A stretch of 64,000 bases of DNA from Streptomyces carpinensis (GTDB lineage: Bacteria; Actinomycetota; Actinomycetes; Streptomycetales; Streptomycetaceae): positions 53,399 through 117,398 of the forward strand of contig NZ_MUBM01000266.1 in the NCBI RefSeq assembly GCF_002154505.1, written 5' to 3'. The notes beneath the pieces were generated by a model. The model searched no databases. It worked only from the letters and a program-made list of their open reading frames with translations, and was not told the DNA's origin. This document shows positions 17,056-24,876 of this stretch, piece by piece. The position numbers and the translations under genes were made by a program. Each line of letters begins with the position of its first letter. Position 1 is the first letter of the stretch.

Positions 17056-18169
17056 CGAGCACCACCACAACACATCCGTTTCCGTCGATACCCGCGGTGC
17101 CGCCGCCCATGGTCTCCACGGCTGCGACCCGCGCTCCTTCCACCTGCCGGGCGGCGGCGTCACCCCGCAACTGCCACACGGCCTCGGCGATCTGTGCGAG
17201 TCCGGTGGCCCCGAGTGGGTGCCCCCTGCTCAGCAGTCCCCCGGAGGGGTTGACCGGCTGTCTGCCGCCCAGGGCGGTGTGCCCGGACAGGACGAGATCG
17301 GCGCCGCCGCCGGGGCCGGTCAGCCCGAGCGCCTCGGTGGCCGTGAGCTCGCCGATGGTGAAGGCGTCGTGGACCTCGAAGAGGTCGACGTCCCCGGGGC
17401 CGATTCCGGCGTCCTCCCAGGCCGCCGCGGCGACCTCCCCCATCAGCTCGTACCCCCACGGCTGGGTGCTGCGGTGGTCCCACAGCCGCCCCGAGCGCAG
17501 CGCGGAGCCGGCGATGCGCACATCGCGGTCATTGCCGCGGGGTACCCCCACGACCGCCGCCGTGGCGGCGTCCGAGATGTCGCAGCACTGGTACAAGGTC
17601 AGCGGATCGGCCACCATGCGGGAGGCGAGCACCTCCTCGAGGGTGACCTCCGTGCCGTGCTGGGCGCGGGGGTTGAACGATCCGTGCCGCCGGTTCTTGA
17701 CCGCCACCTGGGCCAGGGCCTTGGTGTCGAGGCCGTGGAGATACTCGTACCGGCTGGCGACCAGGGCGTACACACCCGGCAGAGCGAGTCCGGCACGCCC
17801 TTCGCTGTCGGTGACCTCCGGTGTGATGGGGCCGTCGAAGCTGCTCGTCATGGTCTCGATGCCGAGGCAGAGCACCCGCTCGTACCGGCCCGACAGGACG
17901 GCGTGGCGGGCCTCGTGGAAGGCGGTCGACGAGGTGGCGCACGCGTTCTCGAAGGTGAGGATCGGCACGCCCGTGATCCCCGCGTCCTGAAGGGCGCGCT
18001 GTGCGGTGCCCGGGGCGCCGAAGACGGTGCCGGCGTACACGGCGTCGACGGAGTCGACGCCGGCATCCCCCAGTGCCTCCAGAATCGCCTCCTGGCCCAG
18101 GGAGGTCCCCGAACGGCCGGGCTGGCGCCCGAAGTTCGTGGTGCCGACCCCGTACACGACGGCGCTCAT
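17048..18169 (-). CDS. Lipid-transfer-protein/thiolase-like enzyme (Ltp type, probable retro-aldolase)
   Basis: 373 residues of thiolase fold. A nucleophile-position Cys is present in NACATS, His in EVHDAF and GHPLGATG, but the C-terminal thiolase Cys motif reads ETMGGG, so the second catalytic Cys is absent. This, and the adjacent DUF35 gene (ATGA overlap), is the arrangement of Ltp2-like proteins that with a DUF35 partner cleave tertiary beta-hydroxyacyl-CoAs by retro-aldol reaction in steroid side-chain degradation. I infer the same chemistry. A true thiolase for the pathway is encoded at 19346. Confidence 0.82.
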   Translation of the reverse strand: MSAVVYGVGTTNFGRQPGRSGTSLGQEAILEALGDAGVDSVDAVYAGTVFGAPGTAQRALQDAGITGVPILTFENACATSSTAFHEARHAVLSGRYERVLCLGIETMTSSFDGPITPEVTDSEGRAGLALPGVYALVASRYEYLHGLDTKALAQVAVKNRRHGSFNPRAQHGTEVTLEEVLASRMVADPLTLYQCCDISDAATAAVVGVPRGNDRDVRIAGSALRSGRLWDHRSTQPWGYELMGEVAAAAWEDAGIGPGDVDLFEVHDAFTIGELTATEALGLTGPGGGADLVLSGHTALGGRQPVNPSGGLLSRGHPLGATGLAQIAEAVWQLRGDAAARQVEGARVAAVETMGGGTAGIDGNGCVVVVLGG

Positions 18170-18573
18170 GATGCCTCCTGCTCGCGGCCGGCGGCGATGA
18201 GGTCGCCGTCTGCGGTGATCGACGTGATGACGGCCCGGCTCCCGGTCCGGAGCGGCTGTTCGCCCTCGGTGTGGACGAGGACCCGGGGGCCGTCGTCGAG
18301 GAGCAGGTAGGCCATCGCGAACGGCGGCTCGTGACCGGGTACCCGGACGCGCAGGCACGTCGACGCGAAGACCTCGCCTCCAGGGGAGAAGGCCGCCTCC
18401 TCCATCGGGCCCCTGCAGACCGGGCACCGCAGGACCTGGTGCGTCATCGGGTGGGCGCAGTCGCGGCACCGCCATCCGGCGACCGTGACCGCGCCGTCGG
18501 ACACCACGGCGCGGGGTCGCGGGTCGGCTGTGGCCGAGGACATGCTCTCCACCTCGTTCTCATGTCGGGGCAT
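18166..18573 (-). CDS. DUF35 zinc-ribbon/OB-fold protein (Ltp partner)
   Basis: 135 residues. Four cysteines in CRDC (36, 39) and CPVC (50, 53) form the N-terminal rubredoxin-like zinc ribbon; the remainder is an OB-fold as in DUF35 proteins that bind acyl-CoA for an Ltp or thiolase partner. The first ATG (18573) overlaps the SDR stop; a second ATG at 18543 has a better ribosome binding site (GAGGTGGAG) and may be the true start, shortening the protein by ten residues. It stands immediately before the Ltp gene, so the two probably form a complex. Confidence 0.85.
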   Translation of the reverse strand: MPRHENEVESMSSATADPRPRAVVSDGAVTVAGWRCRDCAHPMTHQVLRCPVCRGPMEEAAFSPGGEVFASTCLRVRVPGHEPPFAMAYLLLDDGPRVLVHTEGEQPLRTGSRAVITSITADGDLIAAGREQEAS

Positions 18574-19349
18574 CAGCGCGGCGCCATCCGGACGGCCGCG
18601 TCGACGCGGATCACCTCACCGTTGAGGTAGGTCGTCTCGATGCAGGTGCGGACCACCGCCGCTATGTCCTCGGCGGCGCCGAGCCGCTTGGGGAAGACGT
18701 TGGCGTCGCGCAGGTAGTCGCGGATCTCCTGGCTGGCCTGCTGGACCATCGGCGTGTCGATGGTGCCGGGGCAGATGGTCATGACACGCACGCCGTGGGA
18801 CGCGAGGTCCCGGGCGAGCGGCAGGGTCATCGCGACCAGCCCGCCCTTGCCGGCGGAGTAGGACGCCTGACCGACCTGCCCCTCGAAGGCCGCGATGGAG
18901 CCGATGTTGACGACGAGTCCCCGCTCCCCCTCGTGGCTCGGCTCGTTGCGGGCCATCACACCGGCGACATTGCGCAGGACGTCGAACGCGGCGATGAGAT
19001 TGACCTCGATGCCCCTGCGGTAGAGGTCGAGCGGGAAGAGGCTGCCGTCCCTGGCGACGACGCGACTCGCCGGGCTGATACCGGCGCTGTTGACGAGAAC
19101 GTCGATCCGCCCGAAGTGCTCGACGACGTCGGAGACCGCCGTCTCCACCTGCTCCGGGACGGTGATGTCGAGGGGGAAGAACGCGACCGACGGCCCGAGT
19201 TCCCGGGCGAGTTCCGCACCGTTGCTGCCGGGCAGGTCGAAGATGGCGGCCGAACCGCCGTTGTTGACGAGCATCCGTACGACGCCCTCGCCGATCCCCG
19301 ACGCACCGCCGGTGACGACGGCGACCGTGTGGGTCAGTTCCATGGTCAC
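18573..19349 (-). CDS. SDR, 3-hydroxyacyl-CoA dehydrogenase type II-like
   Basis: About 258 residues with TGGASGIG, the VNSAG variant of NNAG, a catalytic Ser in NIGSIAA, and YSAGK as the Tyr/Lys pair. The insert with RRGIEVNLIAAF and the ICPGTIDTPM loop resembles type-II 3-hydroxyacyl-CoA dehydrogenases. The GTG at 19349 overlaps the thiolase stop (GTGA); an ATG two codons later is equally possible. Placed directly after a thiolase, it probably makes the 3-ketoacyl-CoA that the thiolase cleaves. Confidence 0.88.
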   Translation of the reverse strand: MTMELTHTVAVVTGGASGIGEGVVRMLVNNGGSAAIFDLPGSNGAELARELGPSVAFFPLDITVPEQVETAVSDVVEHFGRIDVLVNSAGISPASRVVARDGSLFPLDLYRRGIEVNLIAAFDVLRNVAGVMARNEPSHEGERGLVVNIGSIAAFEGQVGQASYSAGKGGLVAMTLPLARDLASHGVRVMTICPGTIDTPMVQQASQEIRDYLRDANVFPKRLGAAEDIAAVVRTCIETTYLNGEVIRVDAAVRMAPR

Positions 19350-20488
19350 ACCCGTTCGATGACGGTGGCGTTCGCGAGTCCGCCGCCTTCGCACATGGTC
19401 TGGAGGCCGTACCGGCCGCCGGACCGGACGAGTTCGTGGACGAGCGTCGTCATCAGCCTGGCGCCGCTCGCACCGAGGGGATGCCCCAGAGCCATGGCGC
19501 CACCGTTGACGTTCACCCGGGTGAGGTCCGCTCCGATCTCCTTTGCCCAGGCGAGCACGACGGCCGCGAAGGCCTCGTTGCACTCGAACAGGTCGATCCG
19601 GTCCGGTGTCAGCCCACTGCGCTCGAGCGCCCTGCCGGTCGCGGGGATCGGGCCCGTCAGGATGAGCACCGGATCGGCACCGACGACCGTCGTCGTGTGC
19701 ACGCGTGCCAGCGGTGTCAGTCCGTACCTCTCCACGGCGCGTTCGGATGCGAGGAGCACGGCAGCCGCGCCGTCGGCTATCTGGCTCGCGAGGGCGGCGT
19801 TGTGAAGGCCTCCGGGCCGGATCGGTGCGAGGCCGGCCATCTTCTCCTTCGTCGAGTCACGCCGGACACCTTCGTCCCGGCCGACCCCGCCGACCTCGAT
19901 GATCTCGCGGTCGAAGCGGCCCTCGTCCTGGGCGCGGGCGGCGTTGCCGTGGCTGCGCAGGGCGAGGTCGAACATCTCCTCGTGGCCGATCCCCCACTTC
20001 TCGGCGATGAGGTCGCCGCCACGGAACTGGTGGATCTCCTGGTCCCCGAACCGGTCCGCCCAGCCCTGGCCCCCGAAGGGGTACCCGAAACCGAGTCCCG
20101 GGTCACCCGAGCTGTTGAGCGGGACGGTGCTCATCGCCTCCACGCCGCAGGCGATCACGAGGTCCTGCTCGCCTGCCTTGATGCCGTACGAGGCGAACGT
20201 CACCGCCTGCTGCGACGAGCCGCACTGCCGGTCGATCGTCACCGCGGGCACGTGCTCCGGGAGGCCCGCCGAGAGCCATGCGTTGCGGCCGATGTTCCAC
20301 GCCTGGGCGCCCATTTGCGCGACGCAACCGGTGATGACGTCGTCGACCGCGCCGGGGTCGATCCCGCTGCGGTCGACGAGCGCCTGCAGCACGGAGCCGA
20401 GCAGGTCGGCCGGGTGCAGGGAACTGAGGCCGCCGCCCCTGCGCCCGGTGGGGGTGCGGACGGCGTCGACGATGTACGCCTCGGTCAT
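19346..20488 (-). CDS. Acetyl-CoA acyltransferase (3-ketoacyl-CoA thiolase)
   Basis: 380 residues with all thiolase catalytic landmarks: nucleophilic Cys in DRQCGSS, ECNEAFAAV, the GHPLGASG His, and the C-terminal Cys in TMCEGGG. It cleaves a 3-ketoacyl-CoA with CoA. The sequence type recalls FadA5/FadA6-like thiolases of actinobacterial ring catabolism. The ATG at 20488 follows the MaoC gene by a 47-base gap. Unlike the neighbouring Ltp homologue it keeps both catalytic cysteines. Confidence 0.92.
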   Translation of the reverse strand: MTEAYIVDAVRTPTGRRGGGLSSLHPADLLGSVLQALVDRSGIDPGAVDDVITGCVAQMGAQAWNIGRNAWLSAGLPEHVPAVTIDRQCGSSQQAVTFASYGIKAGEQDLVIACGVEAMSTVPLNSSGDPGLGFGYPFGGQGWADRFGDQEIHQFRGGDLIAEKWGIGHEEMFDLALRSHGNAARAQDEGRFDREIIEVGGVGRDEGVRRDSTKEKMAGLAPIRPGGLHNAALASQIADGAAAVLLASERAVERYGLTPLARVHTTTVVGADPVLILTGPIPATGRALERSGLTPDRIDLFECNEAFAAVVLAWAKEIGADLTRVNVNGGAMALGHPLGASGARLMTTLVHELVRSGGRYGLQTMCEGGGLANATVIERV

Positions 20489-20535
20489 ATGGGGTCTCCC
20501 AGTGTCGTACGGATGTGTGCGTGGGGCGCGCGGCC

Positions 20536-20961
20536 TCAGGGCCGCTCGGTCATGTGCGTGACGTCGACGGTGGCCGTACCGCTCAGCGCCGTGTCCCGTC
20601 CCTCGACGAGGAGCTCGACCTCGCAGTCGGCGAGGACGCGGCCGTCCTTCTCGCGGACGTCGGTGACGGTGCCTCGGGCGATGACGTGGTCGTCGCCGAG
20701 CACGTTGCTGCGGAAGCGCACCGTGACCTTGCGCAGGTGCTCGTGGCCACCGGTCCAGGCGGCCAGCATGTTCATCAGGTAGGCGAGGTTGCTCGGGCCC
20801 TGGTTGACGGGCCGGGTCCCCATGCCGAGCTTGCGCACCGACTCGAGGTCGAAGTGGATCGGGTTCGAGTCGGCCAGCAGTGCGGCCATCGTCTTCATCT
20901 TCTCTCGGGACACGTCCGAGATCTCCCAGGAGGGAATCGCGTCGCCGGGACGGACCGTCAT
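20536..20961 (-). CDS. MaoC-like enoyl-CoA hydratase, catalytic half
   Basis: 141 residues, one hot-dog domain. The hydratase-2 motif is present as LADSNPIH with Asp31 and His36. Its ATG overlaps the stop of a second hot-dog protein (ATGA), so the pair probably makes a heteromeric hydratase such as ChsH1-ChsH2, where one half is catalytic and the other enlarges the acyl pocket. It adds water to an enoyl-CoA, here perhaps one with a bulky ring or branched chain. Confidence 0.9.
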   Translation of the reverse strand: MTVRPGDAIPSWEISDVSREKMKTMAALLADSNPIHFDLESVRKLGMGTRPVNQGPSNLAYLMNMLAAWTGGHEHLRKVTVRFRSNVLGDDHVIARGTVTDVREKDGRVLADCEVELLVEGRDTALSGTATVDVTHMTERP

Positions 20962-21395
20962 GCCGCCGACCTCCTGGGGAAGACGATGGAGTTGCGTGTG
21001 CGTGCCGCCGTCGCGCCGTCGGCGCCACGCAGTTCGACCTCGAAGCCGATGACGTCGAAGACGCCGGTGCGCCTGCCCTCCTTGCGCACGGCCGAGGTGA
21101 ACCGGCCGGAGACCGTCACCCTCTCGCCGACCTCGAGCGGGCGCAGGAGCTCCGTCTCGTGCTCGCCGAACATCGGGCCGTCCGCCGCGGTGGCGCCGCA
21201 GATCTCGAAGACTTCGTCCCAGGTGACTCCCTTGCCCCGCGCCGTCGCCATGTAGGCGAAGAGCGGGTGCGCCCAGTGGCCGTCGACCACTCCGCCGACG
21301 ACGTCGTTGAGGAGCCAGTCCACGTACGGCTCGATGACGTACTCCCCGCCGGGGAGGGGCCGGCCCACGATGGTGCCGAGTTCTTCTTCGGTCAC
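20958..21395 (-). CDS. MaoC/FAS1-like dehydratase, partner half
   Basis: 145 residues. The N-terminal DUF4442/FAS1-like hot-dog pattern begins at GRPLPGGEY; a DGHWAH segment resembles a degenerate Asp-x4-His motif. I chose the GTG at 21395 because it is preceded by GAAAGGAG; an upstream in-frame TTG lies in the operator and is unlikely. It leads the leftward operon of MaoC, MaoC, thiolase, SDR, DUF35, Ltp, P450 and SDR. By analogy with the N-terminal domain of ChsH2 it is probably the structural, pocket-forming subunit. Confidence 0.85.
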   Translation of the reverse strand: MTEEELGTIVGRPLPGGEYVIEPYVDWLLNDVVGGVVDGHWAHPLFAYMATARGKGVTWDEVFEICGATAADGPMFGEHETELLRPLEVGERVTVSGRFTSAVRKEGRRTGVFDVIGFEVELRGADGATAARTRNSIVFPRRSAA

Positions 21396-21408
21396 GTCAC
21401 TCCTTTCA

Positions 21409-21422
21409 ACCAATCGATCGTT
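21409..21422. promoter_or_regulatory. Cluster-1 operator (site D)
   Basis: ACCAA followed by TCGA and a degenerate right half; it lies 13 bases upstream of the GTG of the first MaoC gene, preceding its Shine-Dalgarno. The left arm is exact and the right arm poorly matched. Confidence 0.6.
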
Positions 21423-21513
21423 AGATGAAATTTAGCCCACGGCAGTCACCGTGCCAAGGGTGAAGAGGCCTGCGGCCCGGCACCGTCGAGGGGTGCCGGG
21501 CCACGGTGCGGGA

Positions 21514-22206
21514 TCAGGCCTGTGCGGCCAGGTCCGCCCGAGGGGCCGCCCGGATGCGGTGCCGTAGCCCCTCGACGCCCTCGCCCTCAAGGCCCCGATC
21601 GGAGATGACGGCGCTCACGACGGTGCGCGCGAAGACGTCGGCCAGCTGCTCGGGCGTGTAGGGGCCGTCCTCCCGGTACCACCGGGTGAGCGCGTTCATC
21701 TGCCCGAGGACGATCGTGGTCATGAGGTCGACGTCCATGCCGGCGTCGAAGACACCCTGCTGCTGTCCCTGGACGAGGACGTCCCGCATGACCTGGTTGT
21801 AGGCGGCTCCGTCGGCCTGGATCTTCTCGCGCCGCTCCTGGCCGAGCTCCCGCATCTCCCGAAGGCGGATCGAGTAGGCCGTGAGGTGACTGGTGGCGAA
21901 GCGAACGTGCGTGCCGACGAAGGCGGTCAGCCTGTCGACCGGGCCGGCCTCCATCCGGGCCACCGCCTGGATCTCCTGCAACGCGACCTGGGTCGCACCG
22001 TCGATGATCGCGTAGAGGAAGTCCTCCTTGGACTTCACGTAGTGGTACAGGCTCCCCTTGAGCACGCCGACGGCCTCGGCGATGTCCTGGATGCTCGTCG
22101 CGCTGTAGCCCTTCCGATGGATGATCTGCGCAGCGGCGTCGACGATCTCGTGGAAGCGCTCAGGGTCCGGACCGCGACGCGGACGTCCTCGCTTGGGTGC
22201 GGTCAT
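21514..22206 (-). CDS. TetR-family transcriptional regulator
   Basis: 230 residues. The N-terminal helix-turn-helix spans about 38-57 (TSIQDIAEAVGVLKGSLYHY), preceded by a basic arm with GRPRRG; the C-terminal ligand domain is alpha-helical. The ATG follows GGAAGGGG and overlaps the SnoaL-like gene stop (ATGA). It is the only regulator gene in cluster 1, so it is the best candidate to bind the ACCAA-N4-TTGGT sites and to be released by an acyl-CoA intermediate, as TetR regulators of CoA-ester pathways often are. It is co-transcribed from a promoter carrying such a site (E), implying autoregulation. Confidence 0.9.
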   Translation of the reverse strand: MTAPKRGRPRRGPDPERFHEIVDAAAQIIHRKGYSATSIQDIAEAVGVLKGSLYHYVKSKEDFLYAIIDGATQVALQEIQAVARMEAGPVDRLTAFVGTHVRFATSHLTAYSIRLREMRELGQERREKIQADGAAYNQVMRDVLVQGQQQGVFDAGMDVDLMTTIVLGQMNALTRWYREDGPYTPEQLADVFARTVVSAVISDRGLEGEGVEGLRHRIRAAPRADLAAQA

Positions 22207-22682
22207 GTGTGTCGCCCCTTCCGAGGAGAGTCGGACGGCTCGAGGCGCCCTCGATCGGCCGTCCACGGGAGGATGTCCCGGTTGCCCCGCACCCAGAGTC
22301 CCTGCGTGCGTCGTTCCGCGATCCGCCAGCCATCGGCGCCGCGGACGATCCGATCGTCGTAGCGCGCGCCCACGGTGAGGCTGCGGCCTCCCGGAAGACC
22401 GCGCTTGACGAGGGTCGCCTGCACGTGGCTGCGCACACGGACGTCGCCGGCCCGGCCGGTGACGAGCACCGACCCGACCAGGTGCTGGGTGGCGTCGAGA
22501 CCGGCATGGATGGACTCCATCCGGCTGCCGAGCGCGTCGGCGCCCCTGCATGTGAACGCCTCGTAGTCCGCGACGACGTCATCGGTGAAGACCTCGCCGA
22601 AGTCGGTCCAGCGGCGGTCGTCGATGAGCCAGGCGTATGCAGCGAGCAGCCGCGACGCGGCCGCCGCCGGGCTCTCAGTCAC
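22203..22682 (-). CDS. SnoaL/BaiE-like dehydratase-fold protein
   Basis: 159 residues of the NTF2-like cone fold. Tyr16 and Asp21 (Tyr-x4-Asp) and His67 in TQHLVG coincide with the catalytic Tyr/Asp/His arrangement of bile-acid 7-alpha-dehydratase and scytalone dehydratase. A dehydration or isomerisation of a ring hydroxyl is therefore plausible, but many family members differ in chemistry. The GTG at 22682 overlaps the upstream VOC gene by 8 bases; upstream codons look like read-through. It forms an operon with a VOC gene and the TetR gene. Confidence 0.78.
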   Translation of the reverse strand: MTESPAAAASRLLAAYAWLIDDRRWTDFGEVFTDDVVADYEAFTCRGADALGSRMESIHAGLDATQHLVGSVLVTGRAGDVRVRSHVQATLVKRGLPGGRSLTVGARYDDRIVRGADGWRIAERRTQGLWVRGNRDILPWTADRGRLEPSDSPRKGRHT

Positions 22683-23172
22683 CTTCGACGGCCGCCGGGT
22701 ACGCGGCGCCCTCGAACCACGCCTCGAGCTCGGCACGCCGGGTCGCGTCGATGATCTCGACGATCGCCCCGCTGGCCATGCGGTGATAGGCGAAGCGCAC
22801 CGCCCTGCCCGAGCCGTCGTCGTAGGTGAGCACCCGGGGGCAGCCCACCGCCTCGAGCTCCTCCGAGGTCTTCTGGAAGTCCTCGGCCCACACGCCGATG
22901 TGGTGCGCGGAACTGGGGCCGCCCCCGGGTTGGACGGGCTGCTCCCAGATGGTGCCGGCGACCGGCTCGAGCAGTTCGATGCGAGGCTCTCCGCCCTGGG
23001 AGTAGGCGAAGCGCATCTGCGCGAGGACCGGCCCGTCGGGGGTGAGCACGGGCATCTCCCGCTCCTCGGTCCTGGTCCAGGACACCCCGAAGACGGCGGT
23101 GAACTCCTTCATCGCGTCCTCGATCGAGGGCACGACGAATCCGGTGTGGTAGATGTTTGCTGTCGAGAGCAT
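22675..23172 (-). CDS. VOC-family protein
   Basis: 165 residues. An N-terminal YHTGFVVPSIEDA strand and SSAHHIGVWAED in the middle give the two His positions; AIVEIIDATR has the late Glu. The ATG at 23172 has GGAG upstream. It is the first gene of the leftward VOC-SnoaL-TetR operon and is divergent from the alpha/beta hydrolase gene across operator E. Its sequence is not closely related to the other VOC proteins here. Confidence 0.83.
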   Translation of the reverse strand: MLSTANIYHTGFVVPSIEDAMKEFTAVFGVSWTRTEEREMPVLTPDGPVLAQMRFAYSQGGEPRIELLEPVAGTIWEQPVQPGGGPSSAHHIGVWAEDFQKTSEELEAVGCPRVLTYDDGSGRAVRFAYHRMASGAIVEIIDATRRAELEAWFEGAAYPAAVEGD

Positions 23173-23258
23173 GACACTCCAAGCAGCTCGGGGCCCACGG
23201 CGGGATCCGGTGGGCCGGGCCGCGGTCTCGGGTCGCACGGCACTTCACCATACAACCG

Positions 23259-23272
23259 ACCGTCTGTTTGGT
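23259..23272. promoter_or_regulatory. Cluster-1 operator (site E)
   Basis: ACCGT-N4-TTGGT in the 111-base divergent region between the VOC-SnoaL-TetR operon and the hydrolase. The right arm is exact. The TAATTT run after it is a probable -10 box for the hydrolase, whose ATG (23284) follows so closely that the mRNA is likely leaderless. Confidence 0.6.
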
Positions 23273-23283
23273 AATTTACCATC

Positions 23284-24285
23284 ATGCTGGATCACGCAAC
23301 CCACTCGCCGCCCGAGCGGCCCGCACCCGCCCAGGCCGGCGAGGCCCGATACCTTCCGGACCCGCTGCGCCACGAGGCCGCCGACACCCCGGAGTGGTTC
23401 CGGCGCACCACGCTGGACGAACCCACGGTCGGGGAGGTCAAGCACGAAGGAGCCCGCATCCGCTACCTGCGCTGGCCCGGCGGGCCGGGACCGGCCACGC
23501 TCCTCGTCCATGGCGGAAGCGCGCACGCGCACTGGTGGAGCCCGCTCGCGCCCCTGCTGCGATCCCGGGGGCCGGTCGTTGCGATGGACCTGTCCGGCCA
23601 CGGCCTGAGCGACTGGCGGCCGGACGGCTACACCGTCACCCAATGGGCCGGGGAGGTCCGCGCCGTCGCAGGGGCCACGTCCACGGCGCCACCCGTTGTC
23701 ATCGCCCACTCCATGGGCGGCATCGTCTCGGCCCACCTCGCCGTCACGGCAGGCGACACCATCGGCCGGCTCGTCGTGGTCGACTCTCCGGTGTGGGACA
23801 GCGCCCCGGCCCCGGAGGGCGAGATCGCCGCCCGGGCCGACGCGCCGACGCGCTTCCACGCCGACCCGGAGGTCCCCATCGCACGCTTCCGCCTGATCCC
23901 ACGCCAGGAGTGCTCAAACAGCTGGTACCTGCGGCACATCGCCTGGCACGGTCTCACGGCGACCACCCATGGGTACCGCTGGCGCTTCGACCCCCGGATC
24001 TTCGCGGGCAACGGCGGGGGCACCGGCGCCGGGAACCGGATCGCCCGCTTCGAGGGCTCACTGAGCGACAGCGCCTGCCCGTACGCCGTCGTCATGGGCG
24101 AGAACTCCTACCTGACCCCGCAAGCCGTCGAGGTCTTCGGGGCGGCCTCACGGTCGCCCGCCGCCGTCTCCCGCCACGGCAGGACGCCACTGGCCCTCGT
24201 GCCGTCAGCCGGGCACCACGTCCTGCTGGACCAGCCGCTAGCCCTGGTCGCGGCCGTCCGCGGAGTCCTCGCCGCCTGGCGCTGA
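23284..24285 (+). CDS. Alpha/beta-hydrolase
   Basis: 333 residues. The oxyanion segment LLVHGGSAHAHWW, the nucleophile Ser143 in AHSMGG and a C-terminal His in SAGHHV form a complete hydrolase set. An N-terminal extension of about 45 residues precedes the core. The ATG has no Shine-Dalgarno and lies 11 bases after operator E, so translation from a leaderless message is likely. It could hydrolyse an ester, lactone, thioester or C-C bond of a pathway intermediate; the sequence does not decide. Confidence 0.88.
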   Translation: MLDHATHSPPERPAPAQAGEARYLPDPLRHEAADTPEWFRRTTLDEPTVGEVKHEGARIRYLRWPGGPGPATLLVHGGSAHAHWWSPLAPLLRSRGPVVAMDLSGHGLSDWRPDGYTVTQWAGEVRAVAGATSTAPPVVIAHSMGGIVSAHLAVTAGDTIGRLVVVDSPVWDSAPAPEGEIAARADAPTRFHADPEVPIARFRLIPRQECSNSWYLRHIAWHGLTATTHGYRWRFDPRIFAGNGGGTGAGNRIARFEGSLSDSACPYAVVMGENSYLTPQAVEVFGAASRSPAAVSRHGRTPLALVPSAGHHVLLDQPLALVAAVRGVLAAWR

Positions 24286-24343
24286 ACAGTCGAGACCTGC
24301 CGGACCGAGGGTGGACGCGGCATCACGCCGTCGAATATATTCA

Positions 24344-24357
24344 ACCAACTGTTTGCT
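24344..24357. promoter_or_regulatory. Cluster-1 operator (site F)
   Basis: ACCAA-N4-TTGCT, left arm exact, 24 bases before the ferredoxin ATG and flanked by AT-rich runs (AATATATT before, GAAATATGAG after) that could be promoter elements. Confidence 0.6.
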
Positions 24358-24380
24358 TGAAATATGAGGGGTGCCGCCGC

Positions 24381-24710
24381 ATGACCTACGTCATCGCCCA
24401 ACCGTGTGTCGACATCAAGGATCGAGCCTGCGTCGACGAGTGCCCCGTCGACTGCATCTACGAGGGCTCGCGGATGCTCTACATCCATCCGGACGAGTGC
24501 GTCGACTGCGGTGCCTGCGAGCCTGTGTGCCCCGTCGAGGCGATCTTCTTCGAGGACGACGTGCCCGAGGACCTCGGCCACTACGCCTCGATCAACGTCG
24601 AGTTCTTCGCCGAGCTGGGCAGTCCGGGCGGCGCGGCTCCCCTCGGTCCCATCGACGGGGACCATCCCGCCGTGGCCGCTCTGCCCGCGCCGGCGACCGC
24701 CGCCGACTGA
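24381..24710 (+). CDS. fdxA: 7Fe (3Fe-4S/4Fe-4S) ferredoxin
   Basis: 109 residues. Eight cysteines (9, 17, 21, 25, 40, 43, 46, 50) follow the Azotobacter/actinobacterial 7Fe ferredoxin pattern, with a long C-terminal tail. The ATG follows GAGGGG. Such ferredoxins are electron acceptors of 2-oxoacid:ferredoxin oxidoreductases, so it is the natural partner of the KorAB encoded at 8713-11561 and a possible donor to the Mo/W enzyme at 26814. It is followed by an alcohol dehydrogenase gene on the same strand. Confidence 0.92.
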   Translation: MTYVIAQPCVDIKDRACVDECPVDCIYEGSRMLYIHPDECVDCGACEPVCPVEAIFFEDDVPEDLGHYASINVEFFAELGSPGGAAPLGPIDGDHPAVAALPAPATAAD

Positions 24711-24876
24711 ACCCGCACACTGCTCCGGCGCGGTGCCCCCGGCTCACCGCGCCGGACCCCGAGGCGGCCACTCCGGAAACCGGCACGGCTTCGTCGCGGC
24801 CTGACCACCCGCACGCCCGAGCACCCGACCCCGACGGCACACCTCACCACCCGTGACCCTGGCACCGAGGAGGACC

